From: Ruegeria halocynthiae
Lineage (GTDB): Bacteria > Pseudomonadota > Alphaproteobacteria > Rhodobacterales > Rhodobacteraceae
DNA: 64,000 nucleotides
Direction of reading: 5' to 3'
NCBI RefSeq assembly: GCF_000743705.1
Contig: NZ_JQEZ01000001.1
Coordinates: forward strand, 612,070 to 676,069
How positions within the stretch are numbered: the stretch's first letter is position 1; every line of letters starts with the position of its first letter. The notes under the pieces were generated by a model. The model had not been told where the DNA came from, made no database searches, and saw only the letters and a program-made list of their open reading frames with translations. Below are positions 9,586 to 16,641 of the stretch, in pieces. The position numbers were made by a program, and so were the translations under genes.

Positions 9586-10388
9586 GCTGCATCCAGACGA
9601 TCCAGGACTATGCCCTGCGCTCGGTCGGTTTCGGCGAGCGTTTGCTGCCCAAGAGTGATTTCACCCTGTGCGAGCAGTTTACCCTGATCGGTTCAGGCAT
9701 GATCTGGAACATCTATTTTGGCCTGATGGCGCTGGTTACCGGGTTCTTCCTGGCCACCGCTGTGGCCCTGGGCAAGGCCTCGGCCAACCGATGGCTGCGC
9801 AAACCTTCGGAGTGGTTCATCTTTCTGTTCCGCGGTTCGCCGTTGTTCATCCAATTCTTCTTTGCCTATTTCTTCTTCCTGTCGCTCAAGCAGAGCTATC
9901 CGTTACTTGATACGCTCACGTCGGCCTGGCTGGGCGCGCTGATCGTTCTGTTCCTCAACACCGCCGCCTATTCGGGTGAAATCTTCTATGGCGCGCTGCG
10001 GTCGATCCCCAAAGGGGATATCGAGGCAGCAGATGCCTACGGCATGACGGGTTGGTCTCGCTTCCGCCGTGTCATCTGGCCAACCATGCTGCGGCTGGCC
10101 TGGCCGGCCTATACGAATGAGGCGATCTTCCTGTTCCACGCCACCACGCTGGTGTTCTTCTCGGCCTTTCCGGTCTGGCAACAAAGAGGCGATGCGCTGT
10201 ATTACGCGGGGTATTTCGCGGACAAGACATTCAACCCGTTTGTGCCCTACCCCATTCTGGCATTTTACTTCATCCTGCTAACGCTGGTGGTTGTCTGGGG
10301 ATTTGGCCTGATTAACAAACGGCTGAACCGGCACCTTCCAGTGGCCCAAAAAAGCCGGATAAAGTTTCGCGTCAATCTGGCGCGCTGA
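9582..10388 (+). CDS. Amino-acid ABC transporter permease (HisM type)
   Basis: 268-residue second permease of the importer, coupled to the first by ATGA. Multiple hydrophobic segments are visible (WNIYFGLMALVTGFFLATAV; ALIVLFLNTAAYSGEIFYG; IFLFHATTLVFFSAFPVW; LAFYFILLTLVVVWGFGL). The EAA loop SIPKGDIEAADAYGMTGWSR contacts the ATPase. It forms the transmembrane heterodimer with the 8698-9585 product. The operon appears to end here; a small AGCCCC/GGGGCT hairpin (10437-10453) follows, without a U-run. Confidence 0.92.
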   Translation: MSCIQTIQDYALRSVGFGERLLPKSDFTLCEQFTLIGSGMIWNIYFGLMALVTGFFLATAVALGKASANRWLRKPSEWFIFLFRGSPLFIQFFFAYFFFLSLKQSYPLLDTLTSAWLGALIVLFLNTAAYSGEIFYGALRSIPKGDIEAADAYGMTGWSRFRRVIWPTMLRLAWPAYTNEAIFLFHATTLVFFSAFPVWQQRGDALYYAGYFADKTFNPFVPYPILAFYFILLTLVVVWGFGLINKRLNRHLPVAQKSRIKFRVNLAR

Positions 10389-10562
10389 ACACAATCAACA
10401 TGTCTTTGACCGCACGAACTGACAGCGGTCCTGCACAGCCCCGCAATGGGGCTGAACCTCAGGTCTGGCGAAATAGCGCTTATTGGTGAACAAAGCACTT
10501 GAACTTCAGAAGGTTACATTCAATATAACATATTCGTGTTAAACCATTGAAAATATCAAATC

Positions 10563-11522
10563 ATGATCAGCCTCGTTACAATCGCTTTTTCCGGTGATTT
10601 GGATTTGCTGCGGTATCAGGCGCAATCCCTGGCGCGGATGGCGCACCCGGATGCCGTGACCGACATCAATTTGATCATCAACGATGTGAACGAAGACCAT
10701 ATCCGCCGCAGGTTGGAAGACATACGCCCCGCCTATGGCCCCCACGCCCCCAAAGTTCGGATCTTCGGCGGTGATGAGCTTTTGCTGGGCATGGATCGCA
10801 AGCGGCGGCGCAGCCTGACAGAATGGCTTTATGTAGAAAATCGGTACCGGCTGCCGTTTGTTGCCTCAGGCGGATGGCGGGGCGGCAATGGGTACCGGAT
10901 GCAGCAAGCGCTGAAACTGGCCTCTGCCCGTATCACCAAAACCGACCGGGTGTTGATACTGGACGGAAAAAACATTTTCCTACGAGACCTTGATCCTGCT
11001 GAGTTCTTTGATGACGAGGATCGGGGCCTGTCCACTCAGCACGCACCAACGGCCGAATTTCACCAGAAATGGCTTAACGAAAGCCTCAAAGTCATGGGTG
11101 TTAACAAAACGGCTGATGACATTGCGTTCACCACCGGGTTCGCGACGCCAAACCCGATCAATCGTCAATTGATGTTGCGCGTATTGGATGAGGTCGCGGA
11201 AAGCCATGGTTCAGTGCAGGCGCTTTTTGCGTCCAAGCTGCGCGCGACAGAATTCATGTTGCTATTCGCATCCTGCATCCGCAACGAAGGCAGCATTGAC
11301 CGGTTCTATGGTGAATTCACCGGCGAGCATCTGGGCATTTGGAAAGAATATCCATCTGAAATGATCGACAAGGTGATTGCCGAGGCCGAAGCTGCCCCGT
11401 CACCAACTTTTGGCGTCCACCGGAAAGCGCTGAAACACCTGAACGAAGACCAGCGTAGCCATCTGATTGCCCTGTTCGAAACACGGGGCCTTGACCTGAC
11501 CCCGCTGCTGGCAAGGGTCTGA
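10563..11522 (+). CDS. DUF6492-like, putative glycosyltransferase-fold protein
   Basis: 319 residues, no signal peptide or membrane span. MISLVTIAFSGDLDLLRYQA begins a Rossmann-like beta-alpha unit. A later RVLILDGKNIFLRDLDPAEF resembles the acidic end of the GT-A fold where metal-nucleotide binding (DxD) usually lies, here DGKN. GGWRGGNGYRMQQALKLASA lies between. This matches my memory of the DUF6492 family, annotated as probable glycosyltransferases; the donor and acceptor are unknown. Preceded by an AT-rich stretch (10510-10560) likely to hold its promoter, so it is a stand-alone transcription unit. Confidence 0.6.
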   Translation: MISLVTIAFSGDLDLLRYQAQSLARMAHPDAVTDINLIINDVNEDHIRRRLEDIRPAYGPHAPKVRIFGGDELLLGMDRKRRRSLTEWLYVENRYRLPFVASGGWRGGNGYRMQQALKLASARITKTDRVLILDGKNIFLRDLDPAEFFDDEDRGLSTQHAPTAEFHQKWLNESLKVMGVNKTADDIAFTTGFATPNPINRQLMLRVLDEVAESHGSVQALFASKLRATEFMLLFASCIRNEGSIDRFYGEFTGEHLGIWKEYPSEMIDKVIAEAEAAPSPTFGVHRKALKHLNEDQRSHLIALFETRGLDLTPLLARV

Positions 11523-11588
11523 GACAACGGGCTTGTGATGTCATCCCCCATCCGGGGCAGCACCGACATTGGTGGCACCATCTGATTC

Positions 11589-11619
11589 ATGCCCAAACGG
11601 GCATTGGATCGTGTGTTTT
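11589..11619 (+). terminator. Hairpin with T-rich tail after the DUF6492-like gene
   Basis: ATGCCC (11589-11594), loop AAAC, GGGCAT (11599-11604), followed on the + strand by a T-rich stretch (GTGTGTTTTGTTTG at 11611-11624). It could end the DUF6492-like transcript. On the - strand it would lie after tRNA-His but lacks T-rich flank there. Confidence 0.4.
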
Positions 11620-11628
11620 GTTTGAAAA

Positions 11629-11705
11629 TGGTACCGCCTGCTGGATTCGAACCGGCGACCTCTGGATCCACAATCCAGCGCTCTAACCAACTGAGCTAAG
11701 GCGGC
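11629..11705 (-). tRNA. tRNA-His (anticodon GUG), lacking encoded G-1
   Basis: 77-nt cloverleaf with encoded CCA. Acceptor GCCGCCT / AGGCGGT gives a G1:U72 pair; discriminator A73; D stem GCTC/GAGC; anticodon stem CTGGA/TCCAG with loop TTGTGGA (anticodon GTG, His). T stem GCCGG/CCAGC has one C-A mismatch at 51:63. The base before position 1 is T, so the usual universal G-1 is not encoded. G1:U72 plus A73 without G-1 is the known exceptional tRNA-His of many alphaproteobacteria, read by a divergent HisRS. Confidence 0.95.
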
Positions 11706-11752
11706 ACTCGTGAGGGGCGATGTACCGAACGCGCACCGGGAATGCAAGGGGA

Positions 11753-12235
11753 TTAAAGACGAAATTTCCAGCTTTGTTCGACAAGATCGACCCCAAAGGA
11801 ATGGACCTTGCGGCTGGTCATTAACTGCCCCCCCACCGCCTTGTAAAGCGCACAGGCGGCCTTGTGGCTTTCGTGGGTCCACAGGGCCAGTTCCTTATAT
11901 CCAGCGCCGCGTGCAAAGGCCAAACACGTCGCAAACATGCGCCGACCCAATCCTTGGCCCCGGACCTCAGGAACCAGCAAAAACAGCCGGAGCTTTGCCG
12001 TGTCCTTGTCCAGCGTGACGCAAAAAATGCTGCCCAGCCTTTCGCCAGCGCGCTCGGCGATCCAGCCCCGTTCCCGGGTTGGGTCATGCGCGGCGATGAA
12101 CGCATCCAGGATACGTTCAACCAGAACCGCAAAGCTGGCGTCGAACCCCTCATCACGTTCGTAAAGCTTACCATGCTGTTGCACCAACCACGGGGCGTCC
12201 GACGCAAGAAAGGGTCTGATCAGAATGTCGTCCAT
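11753..12235 (-). CDS. GNAT-family N-acetyltransferase
   Basis: 160 residues. Acetyl-CoA-dependent acyltransferase fold: N-terminal DDILIRPFLASDAPWLVQQH, strand beta4 KLRLFLLVPEVRGQGLGRRM with the R-G-Q-G-L-G acetyl-CoA loop, and the C-terminal ELALWTHESHKAACALYKAVG motif. Such proteins in this family are often annotated beside MarR-type regulators as amino-acid or small-molecule acetylases, but no substrate can be assigned. It is transcribed toward tRNA-His, with 47 bases between. Confidence 0.88.
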   Translation of the reverse strand: MDDILIRPFLASDAPWLVQQHGKLYERDEGFDASFAVLVERILDAFIAAHDPTRERGWIAERAGERLGSIFCVTLDKDTAKLRLFLLVPEVRGQGLGRRMFATCLAFARGAGYKELALWTHESHKAACALYKAVGGQLMTSRKVHSFGVDLVEQSWKFRL

Positions 12236-12312
12236 ACGTTATCTGAACGCAAAGGCAGCTTGATTCTCAACCCTTTGCGCGCTAGCACGAACTCTCATCC
12301 CCGGAGGCGCAT

Positions 12313-12501
12313 ATGGGTATCAATACTGAACGAGACATTCAGGCCAATCTGCAAATCGGTCCGACCGATCAAGGCATGGTACGACTGTTCATCGAAGCCG
12401 ATGGTGTCGAAGTTCCGATGGATTTCGAACCCGAAGAGGCCGAGGATATTGCGGATGAAATCCTTGCCGCAGTTCAGGCCGCACGCGCCGTAAAAAGCTG
12501 A
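12313..12501 (+). CDS. Small conserved Rhodobacteraceae protein (DUF6324-like)
   Basis: 62-residue acidic protein, start preceded by a strong GGAGG (12301-12305). MGINTERDIQANLQIGPTDQ and FEPEEAEDIADEILAAVQAA match my memory of DUF6324, a short conserved protein found in this family. The first half looks like a beta sheet and the second like one amphipathic helix. No function is known. It converges on mmcB with 4 bases between the ends. Confidence 0.7.
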   Translation: MGINTERDIQANLQIGPTDQGMVRLFIEADGVEVPMDFEPEEAEDIADEILAAVQAARAVKS

Positions 12502-12505
12502 CCGT

Positions 12506-12937
12506 TCAGATCCTTGGATCCCGAAACGCCTGCAACCTGCGGGCCGCGTCGGTTGCAAACTTTTGGATCATTTTCTTGCGGCGTGCCGGTGCGACCTTGT
12601 CCTCCGGAGCCATTCGCACGATTTCAGCATCGTAGGCATCTGCTATAATCAGGCCGGTTTCCGCAGGCAGCAGCTCGCTGGGGAAATCGGTGTCCACGGC
12701 CCAAAAAAAGCGGTCGCACCATTCCAGATATCCCTGCCATTTGGAATCGGACAGATAGTCAACGCGACTGGACTTACACTCAACCACCCATAATTCGCCC
12801 TTGGGACCCAACCCCATGACATCAACGCGCAGGCCGCGCGTTGGCACAAATTCCTCAACCGAAACAAAGCCATGCGCCGACAGGTGACGAGCCACGCCAC
12901 GCGCCAATTTCTGTCCAGGTTGCAAGTCTAACGTCAT
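12506..12937 (-). CDS. mmcB: MmcB-family DNA repair protein (PD-(D/E)XK-like fold)
   Basis: 143 residues resembling Caulobacter MmcB, an SOS-linked protein needed for mitomycin C tolerance. Core: GFVSVEEFVPTRGLRVDVMG supplies the acidic metal ligand, and GELWVVECKSSRVDY carries the E-x-K element of the PD-(D/E)XK nuclease fold. Then WQGYLEWCDRFFWAVDTDFP and ETGLIIADAYDAEIVR, all at family-like positions. It is divergent from the ArsR-type operon; the short shared gap (12938-13039) holds a palindromic operator for the other side. A LexA site was not recognised. Confidence 0.85.
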   Translation of the reverse strand: MTLDLQPGQKLARGVARHLSAHGFVSVEEFVPTRGLRVDVMGLGPKGELWVVECKSSRVDYLSDSKWQGYLEWCDRFFWAVDTDFPSELLPAETGLIIADAYDAEIVRMAPEDKVAPARRKKMIQKFATDAARRLQAFRDPRI

Positions 12938-12986
12938 ATTTCATATGTGAACAATTCGTGAACAAAATACAAGTATCATATCACAC

Positions 12987-13037
12987 TTGACATGATACCT
13001 TTTGGTATTATATTTAAATAGCACCAAACGGTATCAT
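12987..13037 (+). promoter_or_regulatory. Promoter and palindromic operator of the ArsR-SRPBCC operon
   Basis: TTGACA (12987-12992), 16-base spacer, TATATT (13009-13014). The spacer contains the inverted repeat ATGATACC-TTTT-GGTATTAT (12992-13011). A second, weaker copy, ATAGCACC-AAAC-GGTATCAT, lies at 13018-13037, centred 26 bases further on. The GTATCAT half also occurs at 12973-12979. The location over the promoter suits autorepression by the ArsR-type protein encoded next. Confidence 0.75.
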
Positions 13038-13039
13038 TA

Positions 13040-13372
13040 ATGGAAAAGCCAATGCGAGAACAAACCCAAAATGCGTTTCGAGCGCTTGCTGATCCGACCC
13101 GCAGGGACATTGTTCAACTGCTTGCGTCGCAAGACATGACCATCGCCCAATTGACGGAGCAGTTTGATATGACCCGCGCCGCCGTCAAAAAGCACCTGAC
13201 GGTTCTGTCGGATGGCGGTCTCATCACGGTCGAGGCGCGCGGGCGGGAACGCCTTAACCGGCTGGAACCTAACGGGATGGGCCCCGTTCTGGACTGGTTC
13301 AGCTATTTTGATCAGTTCTGGGACGACCGCCTGAATAATCTAAAAGAAGCCATTGAAAGGAAAAGTAAATGA
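13040..13372 (+). CDS. ArsR-family winged-helix repressor
   Basis: 110 residues; starts MEKPMREQTQNAFRALADPTRRDIVQLL, the classic ArsR opening. Recognition-helix region is MTIAQLTEQFDMTRAAVKKH, wing region GGLITVEARGRERLNRLEP. The metal-binding CVC motif of true ArsR/SmtB sensors is absent, so it belongs to the non-metal branch that usually partners an SRPBCC protein. Its stop overlaps the start of the SRPBCC gene (ATGA 13369-13372). Likely autoregulated through the palindrome just upstream. Confidence 0.9.
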   Translation: MEKPMREQTQNAFRALADPTRRDIVQLLASQDMTIAQLTEQFDMTRAAVKKHLTVLSDGGLITVEARGRERLNRLEPNGMGPVLDWFSYFDQFWDDRLNNLKEAIERKSK

Positions 13373-13794
13373 CCAATTCCGTGCTGCAAAAAACGATCTT
13401 TCTTCGGGCAGAGCCGAAAACCGTTTGGGCATATCTGACAGAGCCTGACCGCCTGGCAGAATGGTTCCACAAACCCCAACACCCTCTGGCGGCGGGACAA
13501 AAGCTTGAGATGTTTGGAACCACCAGCGGCGATTTGCTGATCTGGGGCGAGGTTCGTGTCGCCCGCCCGCCGGAATACCTGGAATACACCTTTACCGTAA
13601 AACCCATGGGCGACGCGGTCAGCGTGGTCAAATGGACGCTAGAGGCCGTGACCGGTGGCACCCGTTTGGGCCTGCAGCACGAAGGCTTGCCACAAACCGC
13701 CGAAGCCTTTGAGGTCATCCTGGCGCTGGATAAAGGATGGGACAATCATTTGGGCCAAATGCGCACTGCAATGCACGAAACAGTTGACGCCTGA
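13369..13794 (+). CDS. SRPBCC / AHSA1-like domain protein
   Basis: 141-residue helix-grip (START-like) protein. MTNSVLQKTIFLRAEPKTVW and LTEPDRLAEWFHKP are the usual AHSA1 opening, and the C-terminal helix ILALDKGWDNHLGQMRTAM closes the hydrophobic cavity. These ArsR-SRPBCC pairs are common and presumed to bind a small hydrophobic ligand or act as an Hsp90-activator-like protein; the ligand is unknown. Second gene of the operon, with a 4-base overlap that couples translation. Confidence 0.88.
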   Translation: MTNSVLQKTIFLRAEPKTVWAYLTEPDRLAEWFHKPQHPLAAGQKLEMFGTTSGDLLIWGEVRVARPPEYLEYTFTVKPMGDAVSVVKWTLEAVTGGTRLGLQHEGLPQTAEAFEVILALDKGWDNHLGQMRTAMHETVDA

Positions 13795-13798
13795 CCCC

Positions 13799-13827
13799 TT
13801 GTGCAAACCCGCCGCACACCCTACTTA
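13799..13827 (+). promoter_or_regulatory. Candidate promoter of the structured RNA
   Basis: TTGTGC (13799-13804), exactly 17 bases, TACTTA (13822-13827). The predicted transcription start, 6-7 bases downstream, coincides with the first base of the closing stem of the structured RNA (13833). This supports an independent + strand RNA gene. Confidence 0.55.
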
Positions 13828-13832
13828 GGCTC

Positions 13833-13993
13833 GTGGCGGGTTCTGCCCTTCTTGTGACAGGTAGCATTCTGGTGGCCTTAAGCAATTCCGAGGGGGCTGG
13901 CTCTGTTCAGGTCCTGGCCTGATTACCTGGCGCCCACCTGTACATACAGGTCCTCGGGAATCAAACCGCACGGTTGACTGGTGGTCCCGCCAC
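13833..13993 (+). ncRNA. Structured ~160-nt RNA, possibly 6S RNA
   Basis: No coding frame fits. The ends pair perfectly: GTGGCGGG (13833-13840) with CCCGCCAC (13986-13993). Within this lies an asymmetric open region, then an apical arm closed by TTCCGAGG (13886-13893) with CCTCGGGAA (13952-13960), which includes a perfect ACCTGT-ACAT-ACAGGT hairpin (13936-13951). A small TCAAACC/GGTTGA hairpin (13961-13977) sits on the 3' side of the open region. Length, closing stem, central bubble, apical arm and 3'-side mini-hairpin are the layout of 6S RNA, the RNA polymerase-binding regulator; I cannot confirm the family by sequence. AACCCGCC at 13806-13813 could pair instead with 13835-13842. Confidence 0.55.
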
Positions 13994-14010
13994 ATATCTC
14001 CGGAAAGAAA

Positions 14011-14316
14011 TTACTTAGCCGATGGGATGTCCTGATGGATGACCGCTGGTTCAAAGCTGTGAACAACAGGCGATCCACGGCGCGGGCCACCGGTTTTTTC
14101 GGCCATACTCATGATCGCATAAGCAAACTGGACACCGGCAAACACGATACCGTTCATGAACCAGATCATTAACAGCGCAATCAGGCCAACGTCCGATCCC
14201 GTGATCAGATCGTGTAAATTGGCCACGTTCAGCACCAAAAGGATCCCGACGAATACGGCTGAGATTACAAAGCCCAGCGCGACCTGTCTGATGTAAAGAC
14301 GGATAAGTTTCGGCAT
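14011..14316 (-). CDS. Small integral membrane protein
   Basis: 101 residues from ATG 14316 behind a perfect AAGGAGG. Short basic start (MPKLIRLYIRQ), then two or three hydrophobic spans: VALGFVISAVFVGILLVLNV, and VGLIALLMIWFMNGIVFAGV with the adjoining FAYAIMSMAEK. The tail is hydrophilic. Seen repeatedly in this family downstream of nusB (recollection), with no known function. It is read in the same direction as nusB, 59 bases after it, and points toward the structured RNA on the opposite strand. Confidence 0.8.
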   Translation of the reverse strand: MPKLIRLYIRQVALGFVISAVFVGILLVLNVANLHDLITGSDVGLIALLMIWFMNGIVFAGVQFAYAIMSMAEKTGGPRRGSPVVHSFEPAVIHQDIPSAK

Positions 14317-14375
14317 GGTGACCCTCCTTGCACGACACCAACCAGTGTAACGCACCCAAGGGTCGGGTAAAGGCG

Positions 14376-14858
14376 TCAGAACGCCTCGGGCTGGGCCTCG
14401 CGCGCCATGTGGTCCAGTACCGCGTTGACGAATTTCGGCTCTTTGCCTTCCGGGAAAAAGGCGCGGGCTACGTCGACGAATTCGGTAATGACCACTTTGG
14501 GTGGCGTGTCGCCCTGCGTCAGTTCCGCCCCAGCTGCCCGGAAAACCGCCCGCAAGGTCGGATCAATTCGCGAGATCGGCCATTTCGCCACCAGGGCCCG
14601 ATCGGTCATCTGGTCGATGGGGGCCTGATAGTTCACGGCGTCCTCGACCAGCTTGCGAAAGACGCGGATATCGCCGTCCAGCATTTCTTCGCCGTCGTAG
14701 ACAGCGCCAAAGCGGTGATCCAGAAACTCGTTCACGACCTGTTCGGTCGTCTGCCCCGACTGTTCCATCTGGAACAACGCCTGCACGGCGTACAGCCGGG
14801 CGGCGGATTTCATCAGGCGTTTCTGGTTGGCCGGTTTCGGCGCGTCTTTCTGGGTCAT
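14376..14858 (-). CDS. nusB: Transcription antitermination factor NusB
   Basis: 160 residues from ATG 14858. All-helical RNA-binding protein that with NusE (S10) binds boxA of rRNA leaders and promotes processive rRNA transcription. Family features: SAARLYAVQALFQMEQSGQT helix 1, DAVNYQAPIDQMTDRAL, WPISRIDPTLRAVFRAAGAE and the C-terminal VVITEFVDVARAFFPEGKEPKFVNAVLD. ATG chosen because it overlaps the ribH stop (ATGA 14855-14858); the open frame continues upstream without family similarity. Last of ribB-ribH-nusB, a usual alphaproteobacterial order. Confidence 0.97.
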   Translation of the reverse strand: MTQKDAPKPANQKRLMKSAARLYAVQALFQMEQSGQTTEQVVNEFLDHRFGAVYDGEEMLDGDIRVFRKLVEDAVNYQAPIDQMTDRALVAKWPISRIDPTLRAVFRAAGAELTQGDTPPKVVITEFVDVARAFFPEGKEPKFVNAVLDHMAREAQPEAF

Positions 14859-15406
14859 GCTGTCGTGGATCCGTTGTTGTCGCCCGCCACAAGGATGGAC
14901 TCGGACGGCGGTTTGAATCCGACACCCTTTTTCGAAGCGCCCCACTTACGGCTGAGCGCGATCAGATGCAAGGCCGCAGCGGCGGCTCCGCCACCTTTAT
15001 TCATCTTTTCGGGGTTGGCGCGAACTTCGGCCTGATCATCATTTTCGACCGTCAGGATGCCGTTGCCGATGCACAGGCCCTGCAGACCCATCAATTGAAT
15101 GGCCCGGCTGGAGTCATTGCACACCGTTTCATAATGCGTGGTCTCGCCACGGATGACACAGCCCAGCGCGACATAGCCGTCGAAATTGCACTGGCGGTCG
15201 GCCATGGCGATGGCGGTTGGGATTTCCAGCGCGCCGGGCACCTCGACAACCTCGCAGGTGCCGCCTGCCCCTTCGATTTCGGCCTTTGCACCGGCGACCA
15301 TATTGTCGGCAATGGCGCGGTAGAACGGGGCCACTACGATCAGCAGTTTCACCGGCTTGTCGAAGGTGGGCGTCGGCAAAACGCCATGTTTGTCTTGTTC
15401 AGCCAC
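14855..15406 (-). CDS. ribH: 6,7-dimethyl-8-ribityllumazine synthase
   Basis: 183 residues; joins 5-amino-6-ribitylamino-uracil with 3,4-dihydroxy-2-butanone-4-phosphate, the penultimate step of riboflavin synthesis, in an icosahedral or pentameric assembly. Motifs: VEVPGALEIPTAIAMA (substrate loop), GYVALGCVIRGETTHYETVC with the catalytic histidine, and GNGILTVENDDQAEVRA. Two bases separate it from the upstream ribB stop, and its stop overlaps nusB by 4 bases, so the three are one operon. Confidence 0.97.
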   Translation of the reverse strand: MAEQDKHGVLPTPTFDKPVKLLIVVAPFYRAIADNMVAGAKAEIEGAGGTCEVVEVPGALEIPTAIAMADRQCNFDGYVALGCVIRGETTHYETVCNDSSRAIQLMGLQGLCIGNGILTVENDDQAEVRANPEKMNKGGGAAAAALHLIALSRKWGASKKGVGFKPPSESILVAGDNNGSTTA

Positions 15407-15408
15407 GA

Positions 15409-16530
15409 TCAGTCATCCTTGAGTATCGAGCGGGTTCCGACGATGGACAGGCCAAACGCGTCGAGCCCCAGATATTTCGTTTCCGGCGAATCCGTCAGCA
15501 GCACCAGTTCCTGAATACCCATCTTGGACAGAATCTGTGCGCCCAGACCGGTTTGCTTGATGGTGCGCGGGCCTTCGTCCTCGACCGCGTACAGCGAATT
15601 GCGCGGCTGGCGGAACAGGCAGACCACGCCGCGCCCTTCGGCGGCAATCTTTTCCATCGCGCGCGGCAACTCTTTGGGGGACTTCGGACCAAGGCCCAGA
15701 ATGTCTGGCGCTTCGTGCAGGGCGTGGGTGCGGGTCAAAACCGGCTCGGGCGTGCTGACGTCGCCTTTGACCATCACGACATGTTCGATGCCGTGGGTCT
15801 GGTCGGTGAAAATCCGCATCTCCCAATCGCCACCATATTCCGAGGTGACGGTTTCACGCGAGGTTTCAACCACCAGATTGTCGTTACGCGAGCGATAGGT
15901 GATCAGGTCGCTGATCGTGCCGATCTTCATGTCGTGTTCTTTGGCAAAGGCCACCAGATCCGGCAGCCGCGCCATGGTGCCGTCGGGCTTCATGATCTCG
16001 CAGATCACACCCGCCGGGTTCAGGCCAGCCAGGCGCGAGATGTCCACCGCAGCCTCGGTATGTCCGGCGCGTACCAGCACCCCGCCCCGTTTTGCACGCA
16101 ATGGGAAGACATGGCCGGGGGTCGCGATATGCGCCATCGTGTTCTGTTCGTTGATCGCTGTCGCCACCGTCAGCGCACGATCTGCGGCTGAGATACCCGT
16201 CGAAACCCCTTCGCGCGCCTCGATCGAGACGGTGAACGCAGTTTCATGCCGGGACGAGTTGTTCACCGCCATCATCGGCAGGGCCAGGGTATCAATGCGC
16301 TCGGCCGTCATCGGCAAGCAGATCAGGCCCCGACCATGGGTGGCCATGAAGTTGATCGCCTCGGCATCGGCAAACTCAGCCGCGATCACCAGATCGCCCT
16401 CATTCTCGCGATCTTCATGATCGACCAGAATGTACATCCGACCTTTGCGTGCCTCGTCGATTATGTCTTCGATCGGGCTGATTGCGTCGCGCAACTGGGC
16501 CTCGACCGGACCCGGGGTTTCAAAGCTCAT
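15409..16530 (-). CDS. ribB: 3,4-dihydroxy-2-butanone-4-phosphate synthase with degenerate GTP cyclohydrolase II domain
   Basis: 373 residues from ATG 16530. N-terminal DHBP synthase domain (about 15-215) is intact: YILVDHEDRENEGDLVIAAE, INFMATHGRGLICLPMT and GHVFPLRAKRGGVLVRAGHTE. The C-terminal third follows the RibA fold in outline (RGVVCLFRQPRNSLYAVEDE, then LVLLTDSPETKY) but lacks the zinc-binding C-x(n)-CDC cluster and the catalytic RQEGRG segment of GTP cyclohydrolase II. It is therefore probably active only as RibB, with RibA elsewhere. An upstream in-frame start at 16575 is unlikely. Confidence 0.93.
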   Translation of the reverse strand: MSFETPGPVEAQLRDAISPIEDIIDEARKGRMYILVDHEDRENEGDLVIAAEFADAEAINFMATHGRGLICLPMTAERIDTLALPMMAVNNSSRHETAFTVSIEAREGVSTGISAADRALTVATAINEQNTMAHIATPGHVFPLRAKRGGVLVRAGHTEAAVDISRLAGLNPAGVICEIMKPDGTMARLPDLVAFAKEHDMKIGTISDLITYRSRNDNLVVETSRETVTSEYGGDWEMRIFTDQTHGIEHVVMVKGDVSTPEPVLTRTHALHEAPDILGLGPKSPKELPRAMEKIAAEGRGVVCLFRQPRNSLYAVEDEGPRTIKQTGLGAQILSKMGIQELVLLTDSPETKYLGLDAFGLSIVGTRSILKDD

Positions 16531-16641
16531 GGGGCAGCCTTTCACAGAGCATGTTTGAACCGGTGGATAGACCACCGCGCGCTCAAAGGCCAGACCACAT
16601 GCGGCACTGGCCGGTCAGGGCACGGCCAAGACGCCGGGCGC

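Noticed and set aside
10437-10453. AGCCCC/GGGGCT hairpin after the second amino-acid permease as an intrinsic terminator.
   Set aside because: There is no T-run after it; noted in the permease entry only.
13833-13993. SRP (4.5S) RNA as identity of the structured RNA.
   Set aside because: The universal GGAAGGAAGCAGCC-type loop is absent and the fold differs.
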